The notes: generated by a model not told the origin, from the letters alone. A stretch of DNA of 64,000 nt from a bacterium (GCA_021108215.1 JAIORK010000049.1:206489-270488); one strand, 5' to 3'. Positions 1-9,973 are shown, counted from the first letter of the stretch. A program made the numbers and translations.

Positions 1-2040
1 CTCACTCCAGGTGAATACAGCTTTATACTGCTGACCCCAGGTATGGATGGATTCCCAGTTCCATTCTTCCGGATAGATCTTTTCCGGGGTCATTTCAGGC
101 AGTGCGTCATCGTGAATATCATCAATCATGCCCAGGATATGTTCATGCAAATCCGCGCCTTCCAGCACACGGGTCCTTTCGCCATAAATCACGGTCCTCT
201 GCTTATTCATGACATCATCGTACTCCAACAAGTGTTTCCGAATATCAAAATTATGCCCTTCCACAGTCCGTTGAGCCCGTTCCAAAGCTTTTGTGATCCA
301 GGGATGCTCAATAACCTCACCTTCCTGCAATCCCAATTTTTCCAACATCCCTCCCACCCGTTCGGACCCAAAAATCCTCATTAAATCATCCTGCAAAGAA
401 ACATAAAAACAGGATGATCCCGGATCACCTTGCCGTCCGGCACGTCCGCGAAGCTGATTGTCAATCCGCCGGCTCTCATGCCGCTCCGTACCGATAATAT
501 GCAATCCACCCAATTCACGGACACCTTCACCCAATACAATATCCGTTCCGCGTCCTGCCATGTTGGTCGCAATGGTCACAGAACCTTTTTGACCGGCCTG
601 TGCAATAATTTCAGCTTCCCGCTCGTGCTGCTTGGCATTTAAAACTTGGTGCGGCACACCTTTTCTTTTAAGCAATGCGGAAAGTTTTTCGTTTTTCTCA
701 ATGGAGATCGTTCCGACCAAAACGGGTTGACCCAGTTGATTAAATTCTTTGATCGCCAAAGCGACCGCCTCAAACTTTTCACGTTCTGAGCGGTAAATCT
801 GGTCCCCCCGATCCTTGCGCACCATAGGACGATTGGTCGGAATCACAATAACATCCAATTTATAAATATGATTGAATTCTTCCGCTTCCGTATCCGCCGT
901 ACCGGTCATGCCGCTAAGTTTGTTATAAATTCTAAAATAATTCTGAAACGTAATCGAAGCCAGCGTCTGGTTTTCCCGCTGGATACGGACATTCTCTTTG
1001 GCTTCCAGCGCTTGATGCAATCCTTCCGAGAAACGCCTGCCCGGCATCAGCCGCCCGGTAAATTCATCTACAATAATAACCTGATTATCCTGAACAACAT
1101 AATCCCGATCACGGACAAAAATAACATGCGCCTTTAAACCCTGATTGATATGGTGAAGAATTTCTACATTTTTCGAATCATAAAGGTTGCCTACATTCAT
1201 AAGTTTCTCGGCATGCGCAACGCCCTCTTCAGTCATCACTACCGTGCGGGATTTCTCATCCTTGGTGTAATCGGTTTGAGCACTTAACCGCGGGATAATT
1301 TTATCAATCCGGTAATACTTATCCGTCGACTCTTCGGTGGGCCCTGAAATAATCAACGGTGTCCGCGCTTCATCAATCAAAATCGAATCCACTTCATCGA
1401 CGATACAAAAATTCAATTTGCGTTGAACACGTTCCTCCGGATGAATGGCCATATTGTCCCGCAGGTAATCAAATCCAAATTCATTGTTGGTCCCATAGGT
1501 GATATCACAAGCGTAGGCAGCCTTGCGTTCCTGCGAATCCAGTCCGTGCTTGATACATCCAACTGTCATCCCCAAAAAACGGTAAATCTCACCCATCCCG
1601 CGAAAATTACCCGTCCCCAACGAATCGCGTTCCGCCAGATAATCATTCACCGTAATCACGTGAACGCCATCGCCGCTCAGCGCATTGAGATAAACCGGCA
1701 ATGTTGCCACCAGGGTTTTTCCTTCCCCGGTTTTCATCTCGGAAATTTTCCCCTCGTGGAGTACAATGCCGCCTTTCAGCTGCATGTCAAAATGGCGCAT
1801 CCCCATACTGCGCACGGAAGCTTCACGTACAACCGCAAAAACCTCTATCAACAAGTCATCCAGGGTCTCGTCAGCCTGTAACCGTTTCCGAAATTCATCG
1901 GTTTTGGATCTCAGCTGTTCATCCGTTAATTTCTGCATCTCCGGTTCCAGGCCATTGATTTGTTCAACCAATGGCATCAGACGCTTTATATCCCGCGACG
2001 ATTTAGTACCAAAAAATTTAGTCAAAATTTGATTTAACAT
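1..2040 (-). CDS. secA: Preprotein translocase ATPase SecA, C-terminus cut by window edge
   Basis: SecA is the cytoplasmic ATPase that drives unfolded preproteins through SecYEG. Translating the minus strand from 2040 gives 680 uninterrupted codons to position 1. The N-terminus ([11 protein letters not shown]) is typical. The nucleotide-binding site is present (MKTGEGKT), as are the [19 protein letters not shown] helicase motif and the second-half motifs [22 protein letters not shown] and [12 protein letters not shown]. The C-terminal scaffold and zinc-binding tail lie outside the window. Two adjacent ATGs exist at 2043 and 2040. The Shine-Dalgarno GGGAG is 6 nt before the second, so 2040 is preferred. 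It lies 121 nt downstream of the aminotransferase gene on the same strand and may share its transcript. Identification is certain; only the length is unknown. Confidence 0.97.
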   Translation of the reverse strand, partial: MLNQILTKFFGTKSSRDIKRLMPLVEQINGLEPEMQKLTDEQLRSKTDEFRKRLQADETLDDLLIEVFAVVREASVRSMGMRHFDMQLKGGIVLHEGKISEMKTGEGKTLVATLPVYLNALSGDGVHVITVNDYLAERDSLGTGNFRGMGEIYRFLGMTVGCIKHGLDSQERKAAYACDITYGTNNEFGFDYLRDNMAIHPEERVQRKLNFCIVDEVDSILIDEARTPLIISGPTEESTDKYYRIDKIIPRLSAQTDYTKDEKSRTVVMTEEGVAHAEKLMNVGNLYDSKNVEILHHINQGLKAHVIFVRDRDYVVQDNQVIIVDEFTGRLMPGRRFSEGLHQALEAKENVRIQRENQTLASITFQNYFRIYNKLSGMTGTADTEAEEFNHIYKLDVIVIPTNRPMVRKDRGDQIYRSEREKFEAVALAIKEFNQLGQPVLVGTISIEKNEKLSALLKRKGVPHQVLNAKQHEREAEIIAQAGQKGSVTIATNMAGRGTDIVLGEGVRELGGLHIIGTERHESRRIDNQLRGRAGRQGDPGSSCFYVSLQDDLMRIFGSERVGGMLEKLGLQEGEVIEHPWITKALERAQRTVEGHNFDIRKHLLEYDDVMNKQRTVIYGERTRVLEGADLHEHILGMIDDIHDDALPEMTPEKIYPEEWNWESIHTWGQQYKAVFTWSE

Positions 2041-2161
2041 CATAAACTCCCTTGATTATCCTGCCAGGGTAACGTGCTCCCTCAACAACAGGTTAAAAAC
2101 ACCCTCGAAAACAAGTGCTGAAAAACGACGGTTCTTTCCTGCCGGATAAGCCTGTTGATTT

Positions 2162-3361
2162 TTATTTAAGCTTGCTTCCGGCCAATGCTTTGGCAATTCT
2201 ATCCAATCCTTTTTTAAGATTATCGAGAGAGGTTGCATAAGAAATACGCAGAAATTCATCCGCACCGAAACCATCTCCCGGCACAACCGCCACTTGCGCA
2301 TTTTCCAAAAGATGATCCGCCAGTTGCATGCTGGTACTGATTGTTTTGTTCCCCAGTTTTTTACCCAGTAACCCGCCGATATTCGGAAAAACATAAAAAG
2401 CCCCTTGCGGCATTTCACAAGTAACACCGGGAATCGCATTTAATTTCCCGACCACAAATTCCCGTCTTTCTTCAAAAGACTTCTTCATTTCGCCAAATGC
2501 CGACATGGGTTTAGTCAATGCAGCCAGTGCGGCTTTCATGGAAATACTCGCAGGGTTGGAGGTGGAGTGACTTTGCAGCTTGGCAATCGTGGCAATCACC
2601 TCTTCAGGTGCCGCGATATAACCAATCCGCCAACCTGTCATCGAAAAAGCCTTAGAGACGCCATTGACCACAATTGTCCAGTCTTTGGCTTTTGGCAGGA
2701 CGGCTGCCGGCGATACATGTTTTTCATTGTCATAAATCAAGTGCTCATAAATTTCATCTGAAAGCACAATGATTTTTTTAACAATCGCCACACGCATAAT
2801 ATCTTTGAGTTCTTCCTCGTTATAAACCGCGCCGGTAGGATTACTCGGCGAATTAAGAATCAGCATTTTTGTTTTGGGTTTAATGCGGCGGCGCAACGTA
2901 GCTGCCGTAATTTTAAAACCGTTTTTTTCCGTTGTTTTCATAACAACCGGCTTGGCGCCGGCAAGTTTCACCGCTTCAGGATAGCTGACCCAATACGGCG
3001 CCGGAATAATCACTTCATCGCCGGGATCCAGGACAGCCTGGCAAATATTATAAATCGAATGCTTGGCACCGCAATTAATAACCACTTGTTTCACGGAATA
3101 ATCCAACCCATTCTCACGGCTTAATTTTTCGCAAACCGCTTCTTTTAATTCCATCGAACCGGAAGCTGGAGTATATTTTGTATACCCGGCTTGAATGGCT
3201 TCAATACCGGCTTTTTTAATGTAATCCGGCGTATCAAAATCCGGTTCACCTGCCCCAAAATTAATAATGTCCATTCCGGACGCTTTAAGCTGTTTGGCTT
3301 TGGAATCAATGGCCAATGTTGGTGAAGGTGATACCCGTTTCATCCTTTTAGCGATTTGCAT
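2162..3361 (-). CDS. Pyridoxal-phosphate aspartate aminotransferase (class I/II)
   Basis: Class I fold aminotransferase of about 399 residues, the usual length for the bacterial aspartate aminotransferase subgroup that interconverts aspartate and oxaloacetate. Visible family motifs are NFGAGEPDFDTP near the N-terminus, NSPSNPTG, SDEIYEHLIYD, and SKAFSMTGWRIGY, whose Lys forms the PLP Schiff base. A longer frame starts at 3376, but the ATG at 3361 is preceded by a strong AAGGAGG at 5 nt spacing, so MQIAKRMKR is the likely start. Aspartate made here would feed the lysC/hom pathway encoded just upstream; that link is inference from proximity. Substrate specificity within the class (aspartate, aromatic or prephenate-type) cannot be fixed from motifs alone. 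Confidence 0.9.
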   Translation of the reverse strand: MQIAKRMKRVSPSPTLAIDSKAKQLKASGMDIINFGAGEPDFDTPDYIKKAGIEAIQAGYTKYTPASGSMELKEAVCEKLSRENGLDYSVKQVVINCGAKHSIYNICQAVLDPGDEVIIPAPYWVSYPEAVKLAGAKPVVMKTTEKNGFKITAATLRRRIKPKTKMLILNSPSNPTGAVYNEEELKDIMRVAIVKKIIVLSDEIYEHLIYDNEKHVSPAAVLPKAKDWTIVVNGVSKAFSMTGWRIGYIAAPEEVIATIAKLQSHSTSNPASISMKAALAALTKPMSAFGEMKKSFEERREFVVGKLNAIPGVTCEMPQGAFYVFPNIGGLLGKKLGNKTISTSMQLADHLLENAQVAVVPGDGFGADEFLRISYATSLDNLKKGLDRIAKALAGSKLK

Positions 3362-3520
3362 ACACGCCTCCTTCAATCTGGCTAACTATATGATTCAATA
3401 GTGCGAAAAATATTATCATAATCATCCTGACAAGTAAAGATTCCATTCCTTATACAACTGCATTGAAAAACAAGGTTTTTATGCTAGTGATCCCCTAGAA
3501 GCCCACAGGTTGGTATTGTG

Positions 3521-3553
3521 AAAAAAACCGGACATGCAATAATTAGATGCCGG
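3521..3553 (-). terminator. Rho-independent terminator after trxB
   Basis: Read on the minus strand, CCGGCAT pairs with ATG-CCGG (one bulged T) around an 11-nt loop and is followed directly by seven T residues. The stem overlaps the last two sense codons and the TAA of trxB. It would end the hom-thrC-apgM-lysC-trxA-trxB transcript. The aminotransferase and secA then need their own promoter in 3377-3520, where I see no textbook match. Confidence 0.6.
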
Positions 3554-4478
3554 CAGGTTGCAAATATTTATCCGCCAAAACTGCGGCAGCGGCACCTTCT
3601 CCGGCGGCGACAATGATCTGTTTGACGATATTGTCCCGGCAATCTCCGACTGCGAAAATTCCGGGTTGAGTTGTCATGAACCGCTGATCCGTTTTTATAT
3701 AACCACCCTTATCCAGCGAAACCGTTTCTTTCACAAATCCCGTTTGGGGGGTAAGTCCGGTAAAAATAAAAACACCTTTTACCTCAATCACCTTTTCCTC
3801 TTTACCGTCGCGCGGCCCAATTGCAATACCTTGTACGCCCTGCTCGCCGCCTACAATGCGAAAAGGCACTTTGGGGGTCACCGTCTCAATCTTAGACATT
3901 TTCAATACATGGTCCTGAATAATCTGATCCGCACGAAAAGCGTCCCGCCGATGGATCAAATAGACTTTTGAGGCAAACCGGGTAAGAAATTCCGCCTCTT
4001 CCAGCGCGGTATTCCCACCGCCGACCACGGCCACCGGAACATCCTTAAAAAAAGCACCATCACAGGTTGCACAGTAAGAGACACCCCGTCCACGAAAAGC
4101 ATCTTCACCCGGAACGCCTAATTTCTTTGGAATCGCACCGGTAGCAATAATAACCGTCCGCGCGGAATAATCCGCACCCGCGCAATGAACCGTATGAACA
4201 TCCCCCGGGGTAACCTGGATCACTTGATCCAGCACAATGGGAACATTAAATTCCTGTATCTGCGTATTCATTTTCATCATTAATTCCGCGCCATTCACAT
4301 GCGGCAGACCTGGATAGTTATCCACCTGCCATGTGGTGACTGCTTGACCACCCGGCGCGAGTTGTTCCAGCACCAATACGCTCCGTCCCGCCCGGATTGC
4401 GTACAACCCGGCAGTTAATCCCGCCGGACCTGCACCGATAATCACATTATCGTAAATTCGCTTCTCTTTTTCGCTCAC
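3543..4478 (-). CDS. trxB: Thioredoxin-disulfide reductase
   Basis: NADPH-dependent flavoenzyme that reduces thioredoxin in the cytoplasm. Seen: FAD-binding VIIGAGPAGLTAGLYA at the N-terminus, the redox pair in YCATCDGAFF, the NADPH-binding VAVVGGGNTALEEA, and the C-terminal FAD motif GIFAVGDCRD. About 311 residues, the normal length. An ATG exists at 4490, but its Met-Gly-Gly codons are themselves the Shine-Dalgarno (GGGAGG). The GTG at 4478 gives MSEKEKRIYDNV, the usual family N-terminus, and overlaps the trxA stop as GTGA. That is a classic translationally coupled pair. Its partner trxA is immediately upstream. Confidence 0.96.
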   Translation of the reverse strand: MSEKEKRIYDNVIIGAGPAGLTAGLYAIRAGRSVLVLEQLAPGGQAVTTWQVDNYPGLPHVNGAELMMKMNTQIQEFNVPIVLDQVIQVTPGDVHTVHCAGADYSARTVIIATGAIPKKLGVPGEDAFRGRGVSYCATCDGAFFKDVPVAVVGGGNTALEEAEFLTRFASKVYLIHRRDAFRADQIIQDHVLKMSKIETVTPKVPFRIVGGEQGVQGIAIGPRDGKEEKVIEVKGVFIFTGLTPQTGFVKETVSLDKGGYIKTDQRFMTTQPGIFAVGDCRDNIVKQIIVAAGEGAAAAVLADKYLQPAGI

Positions 4479-4795
4479 ACTTCCTCCCATACGTTGCCGG
4501 CAACAGAAATAATCTTTGATTTTGTACAGGCGCCGACGATCTGGTCAACCAAGCGGCCTTGCTTAAAAAACAATAATGAAGGGATTGAAAAAATCGCAAA
4601 GCGACCGGCAATGTTCGGATTGGCATCAACATCCAGTCGCAGGACCCGAATCTTTCCCTTGTATTCCAATGAAAATTCTTCAACCACCGGCGAGAGCATA
4701 CGACACGGGGTACACCATGCAGCCCAAAAATCCACGATCACCGGAGTTTCCGATTTCAAGACTTCCGACTCAAATGTCTGGTCTGTCACATCCAT
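4475..4795 (-). CDS. trxA: Thioredoxin
   Basis: Small cytoplasmic dithiol protein reduced by the trxB product. The active site reads WCTPC, with Thr in place of the common Gly (WCGPC), in a standard FWAAWCTPCRMLSP context. The cis-proline segment SIPSLLFF is present. A frame is open back to 4843, but the ATG at 4795 has AGGGG at 6 nt and yields 106 residues (MDVTDQTFESEV), the usual thioredoxin size. The upstream extension would add a Cys-rich MGQPTCTDC segment of doubtful reality. The gene overlaps trxB by four bases. Confidence 0.93.
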   Translation of the reverse strand: MDVTDQTFESEVLKSETPVIVDFWAAWCTPCRMLSPVVEEFSLEYKGKIRVLRLDVDANPNIAGRFAIFSIPSLLFFKQGRLVDQIVGACTKSKIISVAGNVWEEV

Positions 4796-4852
4796 ATTCA
4801 TCCCCTGCCTTTCACCGCAATCTGTGCATGTTGGTTGGCCCAACCAACATGC

Positions 4853-4984
4853 TTAAATAAACAGCTTCAAAACTATATAAACAATCATTAATAACCCATA
4901 AATAATCCCCAGGACTGTCAAATGCCATTGGGGGGAGAAGTGAATTTCCCCGCACTGTTCACGATCACTTTGTTTATCAATCAT
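4853..4984 (-). CDS. Putative 43-residue single-pass membrane peptide
   Basis: Short frame between lysC and trxA: a charged N-terminal half (MIDKQSDREQCGEIHFSPQW) and then one hydrophobic segment of about 20 residues ending in KLFI. It starts 11 nt after the lysC stop and ends 57 nt before the trxA start, filling the gap of the operon. The ribosome-binding site is weak (AGACGG). The clear soluble-head plus transmembrane layout and the fit in the gap argue for a real gene. I do not recognise the family, and a chance frame is possible. Confidence 0.42.
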   Translation of the reverse strand: MIDKQSDREQCGEIHFSPQWHLTVLGIIYGLLMIVYIVLKLFI

Positions 4985-4995
4985 AACCGTCTTAT

Positions 4996-6222
4996 TCACG
5001 TCAAATTGGAAAGCTTGAATTTGTCATGAATTGCCTGCAACGCTTCTTCAACACGCTCTTCTTTTAAAATGACTGAAATTTTAATTTCCGAGGTGGAGAT
5101 CATCTCAATATTAATCCCTTTTTCAGACAACGCCTGAAACATAGCCGCCGCGACACCGCTGTGGGTTTTCATGCCGACACCTACCACACTGACCTTTCCT
5201 ATATGTTCGTCCGCCTCAAACCCCTTTGCACCGAGTTCCTGCACCAATTGTTCCACAATGCCTTTGGCTCGAGTCAGCTCATCCTGATGAATGGTAAAGG
5301 AAATATTTGTCGTTCCTTCTTCTGAAACGTCCTGAACAATCACATCAACATTCAAATCCTCTCCGGCCAAACGTCCGAATATTTTCGCAGCAATTCCCGG
5401 CTGATCCGGAACCCAGAGAATGGTGATTTTCGCTTCTTTTTTCGTATGGGTGACACCTGATACCAATACGCCTTCCATCTGTTCAACCTCCTCCATAATG
5501 AGAGTGCCGGAATCAGGTTTGACACTTGACCGGACATGTAAAACAATACCGTTTTTTTTGGCAAATTCAATTGACCGGTTATACAGTACTTGCGCCCCTA
5601 AACTTGCCATTTCCAGCATTTCATCATAGGAAAGCCTCGCAAGCTTGGATGCATCCCGCACAATTCTCGGATCTGCTGTAAAAACGCCGTCAACATCTTT
5701 GTAAAATTCACAAATATCAGAATCCAAGGCAGCCGCCAAAGCAACCGCCGTTAAATCAGAACCACCCCTGCCCAGCGTTGTGATTTCTTCTTCTGCTGTT
5801 TCACCCTGAAATCCGGCAACAATCACGACTTTCCCTAAGTGCAGCGCTTTATGAATTTTCTCTCCGCCCATTTTAACAATCCGCGCCTTATTATGAACAT
5901 CATCCGTTACAATGCCAACTTGCGGCCCGGTAAAGGAAATAGCATCGCATCCCAGCGATTTGAGTGCAATCGCCATGAGTGCGATGGATTGCTGTTCACC
6001 GGTAGCCAACAGCATGTCCATTTCCCTTTCATCGGGATACGCTGTAATCGCTCTGGCTTTGGCAATCAATTCATCCGTCATATCACCGGGCGCCGAAACA
6101 ACCACCACCACATTGCGCCCCTTTTTTTTCACTTCAACAATTCTCTGCGCAACACCTTTCATCAGTTCGGCCGATGCCAAGGTGGCACCGCCGAATTTCA
6201 TGACTGTAATATTCCCTGCCAA
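4996..6222 (-). CDS. lysC: Aspartate kinase with two ACT domains
   Basis: Phosphorylates aspartate, the first step to lysine, threonine and methionine. The kinase domain shows KFGGATLAS at the N-terminus and the GRGGSDLTAVALAAAL substrate/ATP segment. From about residue 265 to the end are two ACT domains that normally bind lysine and/or threonine for feedback control. A frame is open to 6285, overlapping apgM by 59 nt. The TTG at 6222, giving (M)AGNITVMKFGG, has AAGGAGG 9 nt upstream and matches the family's usual short N-terminus. An ATG at 6201 is the alternative. Last enzyme gene of the hom-thrC-apgM-lysC set. Confidence 0.94.
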   Translation of the reverse strand: MAGNITVMKFGGATLASAELMKGVAQRIVEVKKKGRNVVVVVSAPGDMTDELIAKARAITAYPDEREMDMLLATGEQQSIALMAIALKSLGCDAISFTGPQVGIVTDDVHNKARIVKMGGEKIHKALHLGKVVIVAGFQGETAEEEITTLGRGGSDLTAVALAAALDSDICEFYKDVDGVFTADPRIVRDASKLARLSYDEMLEMASLGAQVLYNRSIEFAKKNGIVLHVRSSVKPDSGTLIMEEVEQMEGVLVSGVTHTKKEAKITILWVPDQPGIAAKIFGRLAGEDLNVDVIVQDVSEEGTTNISFTIHQDELTRAKGIVEQLVQELGAKGFEADEHIGKVSVVGVGMKTHSGVAAAMFQALSEKGINIEMISTSEIKISVILKEERVEEALQAIHDKFKLSNLT

Positions 6223-6226
6223 TTCC

Positions 6227-7519
6227 CTAAGCCTCCTTGGCCTTATCCGGCTCAGATGATTCGCCTTGCCCGGCACCTGCCACATCGTCTACCGGAGTGG
6301 GCAGACCTTGCTTATCACTGTTTTCCGGCCATTTCCCAGTAATAAAAATATCCATCAAATGCCAACCCTCTTCAATATGCAACCCGGTTGCTTTGGCTTG
6401 TTCTTCATCATAGCCGTTTTGGCCATGGGTTATTTCCCGGCCGGGTTGATAAATAATAAACGGTACAGATTCATTGGTGTGCGTCCGTACATCCAACGGT
6501 GTGGGATGATCGGGCATCACCATTACTTTATAGTCTTGCCGGCCTTCCAGACCCTTGAGAATCGTCCCAATAACTTTGACATCAAAATCTTCAATCGCTT
6601 TGACTTTCCCCTGCACGTCCCCATTGTGGCCGCATTCATCCGGCGCCTCAACATGCACAAAAACAAAATCATGTTTTTTCAACACCTTCAACGCAGCTTC
6701 CGCTTTGCCGACATAATTGGTATCCAAATACCCGGTAACACCGGAAACTTTAATTACCTCCAAACCGGCATACAATCCAATTCCTTTAATAAGATCAACT
6801 GCCGAAATAACCCCGCCGGTGAGATGATATTTATCCGTCATTGTCGGCATGTTCGGTTTTGTCCCCTGCCCCCACAGCCAAATCATATTCGCCGGTGGTT
6901 TACCGTCATGCCGTCTTTCGCGGTTCACTTCATGTCCTTCCAAAAGAAACCGGGAATCCTCCATCAGCCGGCTGACATCCTTTTGACCTGTGCCTTTAGG
7001 CATATGCTCCGTGATTTCCTTACCGCTAATATCATGCGGCGGGGTACAATTTATTTTTAAAGGACCACTGCGCCATACCAGCAGATGACGGTAGCTGGTG
7101 CCCAAGTAAAATTTAATTTTGTCTGAACCTAATTTCTGTCCCAACATTTTAATCAACGGTTTTGCATCTTCCGTTGAAATATGTCCGCTGGAAAAATCTT
7201 CCATAATATTCTTTTTGATATTAACCAGATTGCAACGAAACGCAACATCTTTGGGCCCTAAATCAACGCCGATATTAGCAGCTTCCAAAGGGGCGCGGCC
7301 TGAGAAGTACTTCCGCGGATCATATCCCATCAGCACCAAATTTGCCACATCCGACCCCAACGGATACCCATCCACCAATGTATGCGTGGTCCCCAAGGTA
7401 CCCTTTTGGGCAAGAAAATCCATATTCGGTGTCTTGGCTGCTTGCAGGGGTGTTTTCCCTCCCAAATCGGGATGCGGATGATCCGCCATGCCATCGCCAA
7501 CTAATAGTATATACTTCAT
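6227..7519 (-). CDS. ApgM-family phosphoglycerate mutase, candidate homoserine kinase
   Basis: A 430-residue alkaline-phosphatase-fold protein of the archaeal-type cofactor-independent phosphoglycerate mutase family. Motifs seen: LVGDGMADHPHPDLGGKTPLQ at the N-terminus, with the Asp/metal site, and VHVEAPDECGHNGD and VMPDHPTP with the other metal ligands. Members of this family in threonine operons have been proposed as a non-orthologous homoserine kinase. Here it lies between thrC (5-nt gap upstream) and lysC, and no GHMP-type thrB is present, which supports that role by context only. The C-terminal 20 residues are polar and low-complexity. Plain glycolytic mutase activity remains possible. 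Confidence 0.85.
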   Translation of the reverse strand: MKYILLVGDGMADHPHPDLGGKTPLQAAKTPNMDFLAQKGTLGTTHTLVDGYPLGSDVANLVLMGYDPRKYFSGRAPLEAANIGVDLGPKDVAFRCNLVNIKKNIMEDFSSGHISTEDAKPLIKMLGQKLGSDKIKFYLGTSYRHLLVWRSGPLKINCTPPHDISGKEITEHMPKGTGQKDVSRLMEDSRFLLEGHEVNRERRHDGKPPANMIWLWGQGTKPNMPTMTDKYHLTGGVISAVDLIKGIGLYAGLEVIKVSGVTGYLDTNYVGKAEAALKVLKKHDFVFVHVEAPDECGHNGDVQGKVKAIEDFDVKVIGTILKGLEGRQDYKVMVMPDHPTPLDVRTHTNESVPFIIYQPGREITHGQNGYDEEQAKATGLHIEEGWHLMDIFITGKWPENSDKQGLPTPVDDVAGAGQGESSEPDKAKEA

Positions 7520-7524
7520 AATAA

Positions 7525-8619
7525 TTACTTCCTCTTAATCGTTTTTTTCAAACCCATTAATTTTATAACCTCCGCCATTTTAGGTTTGCAGGTTTTAAAC
7601 TGACTGGACTGATCAATGGCCCGATCCGGATCCTTCAAACCATGTCCGGTTAAAATGCAAACCGCCACAGAATCCTGAGAAGCATTTTGCTTGAAATAGC
7701 CCGATTTGGCTATTTTCATAAAACCGGCAACCGAGGCCGCTGAGGCAGGTTCACAGAAAACCCCTTCCACTCGGGCCAGATGCCGATAGGCAGCTAAAAT
7801 CTGATTATCCGTAACCATACCAATCATACCCTTGGATTCATCCCTGGCTTCTTCCGCTGATTGCCATGAAGCTGGATTGCCGATTTTTATCGCAGTCGCG
7901 ATGGTTATCGGATCTTTGATGGGCTTGCCTTTTACGATGGGTGCCGACAATGCTGCCTGCCATCCCATCATACGGGGCAAACGTGAAATTCGACCGCTTC
8001 GCTTATATTCTTTATAGCCCTTCCAATACGCTGTGATATTACCCGCATTTCCCACCGGAATAAAATGAAAATCAGGGCCACGTCCGCCAAGTTGATCGAC
8101 AATCTCAAAAGCACTCGTTTTCTGACCTTCTATGCGATATGGATTTATTGAATTTACAAGAGTTACGTTGTGTTTTTCAGAAATTTCTTTAACAATGTCC
8201 AGGGCTTGGTCAAAATTTCCTTCAATTGCAATAACTTTCGCACCGTGCATCATAGCCTGGGCAAGCTTTCCCAATGCAATGGCACCTTTGGGCAAAACCA
8301 CATAACAATCCAATCCGGCACGCGCAGAATACGCAGCAGCAGAAGCTGAGGTATTTCCTGTTGAAGCACATATAACAGCTTTTGAGCCTGCTTCTTTGGC
8401 CTTAGAAATCGCCATAGTCATTCCCCGGTCTTTAAACGATCCGGTTGGATTTGCCCCTTCAAACTTCAAATACACTGCCATCCCTGTAACTTGCGATAAT
8501 TTCCCCAACGATGGTGCCGGCACAAGCGGTGTGTCCCCCTCATGTAGCGACACAATGGGTGTGTTACCTGTCACGGGTAAAAATCTTCTATATTTTGATA
8601 TAAGTCCTCTATTAATCAA
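7525..8619 (-). CDS. thrC: Threonine synthase
   Basis: PLP enzyme converting O-phosphohomoserine to threonine. About 364 residues, the shorter bacterial class. The N-terminal KYRRFLPV and EGDTPL motifs are typical. The PLP Lys is in FEGANPTGSFKDRGM, and the phosphate-binding stretch PVGNAGNITAYWKG is present. The start is a TTG at 8619 lying inside the last codons of hom (8-nt overlap), preceded by AGGGTAGAGACCA, so translation is probably coupled to hom. Its substrate needs a homoserine kinase, for which the downstream apgM-type gene is the only candidate in the window. Confidence 0.94.
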   Translation of the reverse strand: MINRGLISKYRRFLPVTGNTPIVSLHEGDTPLVPAPSLGKLSQVTGMAVYLKFEGANPTGSFKDRGMTMAISKAKEAGSKAVICASTGNTSASAAAYSARAGLDCYVVLPKGAIALGKLAQAMMHGAKVIAIEGNFDQALDIVKEISEKHNVTLVNSINPYRIEGQKTSAFEIVDQLGGRGPDFHFIPVGNAGNITAYWKGYKEYKRSGRISRLPRMMGWQAALSAPIVKGKPIKDPITIATAIKIGNPASWQSAEEARDESKGMIGMVTDNQILAAYRHLARVEGVFCEPASAASVAGFMKIAKSGYFKQNASQDSVAVCILTGHGLKDPDRAIDQSSQFKTCKPKMAEVIKLMGLKKTIKRK

Positions 8620-9931
8620 TGGTCTCTACCCTTATCTTAAGCGTTGGCTGAACAGAAAATGACAATTTATCAATCGTCTCCAAAGCATCACAAACATCCT
8701 TTTCCTTGGCCGTATGCGTCATAAAAACAATTGGAACGCTGTTTTCTTTATTCGTGTCCTTTTGAATGACCGATTCAATCGAAATACCCTTCTCACTTAA
8801 AATACCGGCAATTTTAGCGATAACGCCAATTTCTTCTTTCACTGTAAACCGCAGATAGTATTGCGATTGAATTTCTGTAATCGGTTCAATAACGAGTTTC
8901 CCACTATTATTCTGAGGTAAATAATACACTGCCGGCACCTTATCCGCCACACCCATATGAATATTTCTGGCAATGAATATCACGTCCGACATCACTGCCG
9001 AGGCAGTCGGCATCTCACCGGCACCTTTACCGTAAAACATTGTCGGCCCGACTGAATCCCCAATGACATAAATACCATTGTAAACCCCATGCACAGAAGC
9101 CAATAAATGTTTTTCCGGAATCAAGGTGGGATGTACCCGCACTTGAACTTTCCCATTTTCATCTTGCTTGGCAATTCCCAGAAGCTTTATCTCCTGTTCC
9201 AATTCCTCACGTGCATACAGAATATCCTGTGCCGTAAGCTCTGTGATCCCTTCCAAATAGACATCTTTGGGTTCAATCCGTTTCCCAAATGCCAGCGAGG
9301 CCAAAATAACCAATTTATGCATGGTATCACCGCCGCCGACATCCAGTGTCGGATCAGCTTCAGCATAACCTTTTTCCTGCGCTGCTTGCAACACCTCATG
9401 ATAATTATGCCCTTTTCCCATCTCAGTCAGGATATAATTCGCTGTTCCATTAATGATTCCGTAAATAGCCTTTACATGATTGGCCGCCAACCCATCATTC
9501 AACCCCTGCACCACAGGAATACCGCCGCCCACTGCCGCCTCAAAATAAATAGCTGCTTTTGATTCCCGGGCGGTCTGCTGGAGCTCGTCCCAATGCTCTG
9601 AAAGTAATGCTTTATTGGCTGTCACAACATGCTTCCCGGCTTTCAAAGCCCTAAGCACAAATGTTTTTGCCGGTTCAATACCTCCGACCAGCTCAACAAC
9701 AATATGGATATCCGGGTCATTAATGACATCATCCACCTGTGTGGTTAATAATTCCGGATCAACGCGAATCCCACGGTCGCGGGTAATATCCAAATCCACA
9801 ATTTTTTTCAATTTCAAATCAACACCAGCGCGTAATTTTAACAGATCAGGACTTTCAAGTAATATCTTGGTGACACCCGTACCGACCGTCCCCCAACCAA
9901 GCAAGCCTACATTGATTGATTGCGTCATCAT
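8612..9931 (-). CDS. hom: Homoserine dehydrogenase with C-terminal ACT domain
   Basis: NAD(P)-dependent reduction of aspartate semialdehyde to homoserine. Seen: Rossmann motif GLLGWGTVGTG at the N-terminus, the catalytic-domain stretches EAAVGGGIPV and GIINGTANYIL, and a C-terminal ACT domain from about residue 355 (RFTVKEEIGVIAKIAGIL) for feedback by threonine. Length is 439 residues, usual for the ACT form. Two tandem ATGs (9931, 9928) follow AAGGAG at about 10 nt. First gene of its operon, with a promoter about 45 nt upstream. Confidence 0.96.
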   Translation of the reverse strand: MMTQSINVGLLGWGTVGTGVTKILLESPDLLKLRAGVDLKLKKIVDLDITRDRGIRVDPELLTTQVDDVINDPDIHIVVELVGGIEPAKTFVLRALKAGKHVVTANKALLSEHWDELQQTARESKAAIYFEAAVGGGIPVVQGLNDGLAANHVKAIYGIINGTANYILTEMGKGHNYHEVLQAAQEKGYAEADPTLDVGGGDTMHKLVILASLAFGKRIEPKDVYLEGITELTAQDILYAREELEQEIKLLGIAKQDENGKVQVRVHPTLIPEKHLLASVHGVYNGIYVIGDSVGPTMFYGKGAGEMPTASAVMSDVIFIARNIHMGVADKVPAVYYLPQNNSGKLVIEPITEIQSQYYLRFTVKEEIGVIAKIAGILSEKGISIESVIQKDTNKENSVPIVFMTHTAKEKDVCDALETIDKLSFSVQPTLKIRVETID

Positions 9932-9973
9932 TTAAAAACAGCTCCTTCCCAGAGTACCAAATTCAATCCCGGC

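Noticed and set aside
2056..2439. 127-codon minus-strand frame
   Set aside because: Overlaps the 3' end of the aspartate aminotransferase in another frame; no start signal.
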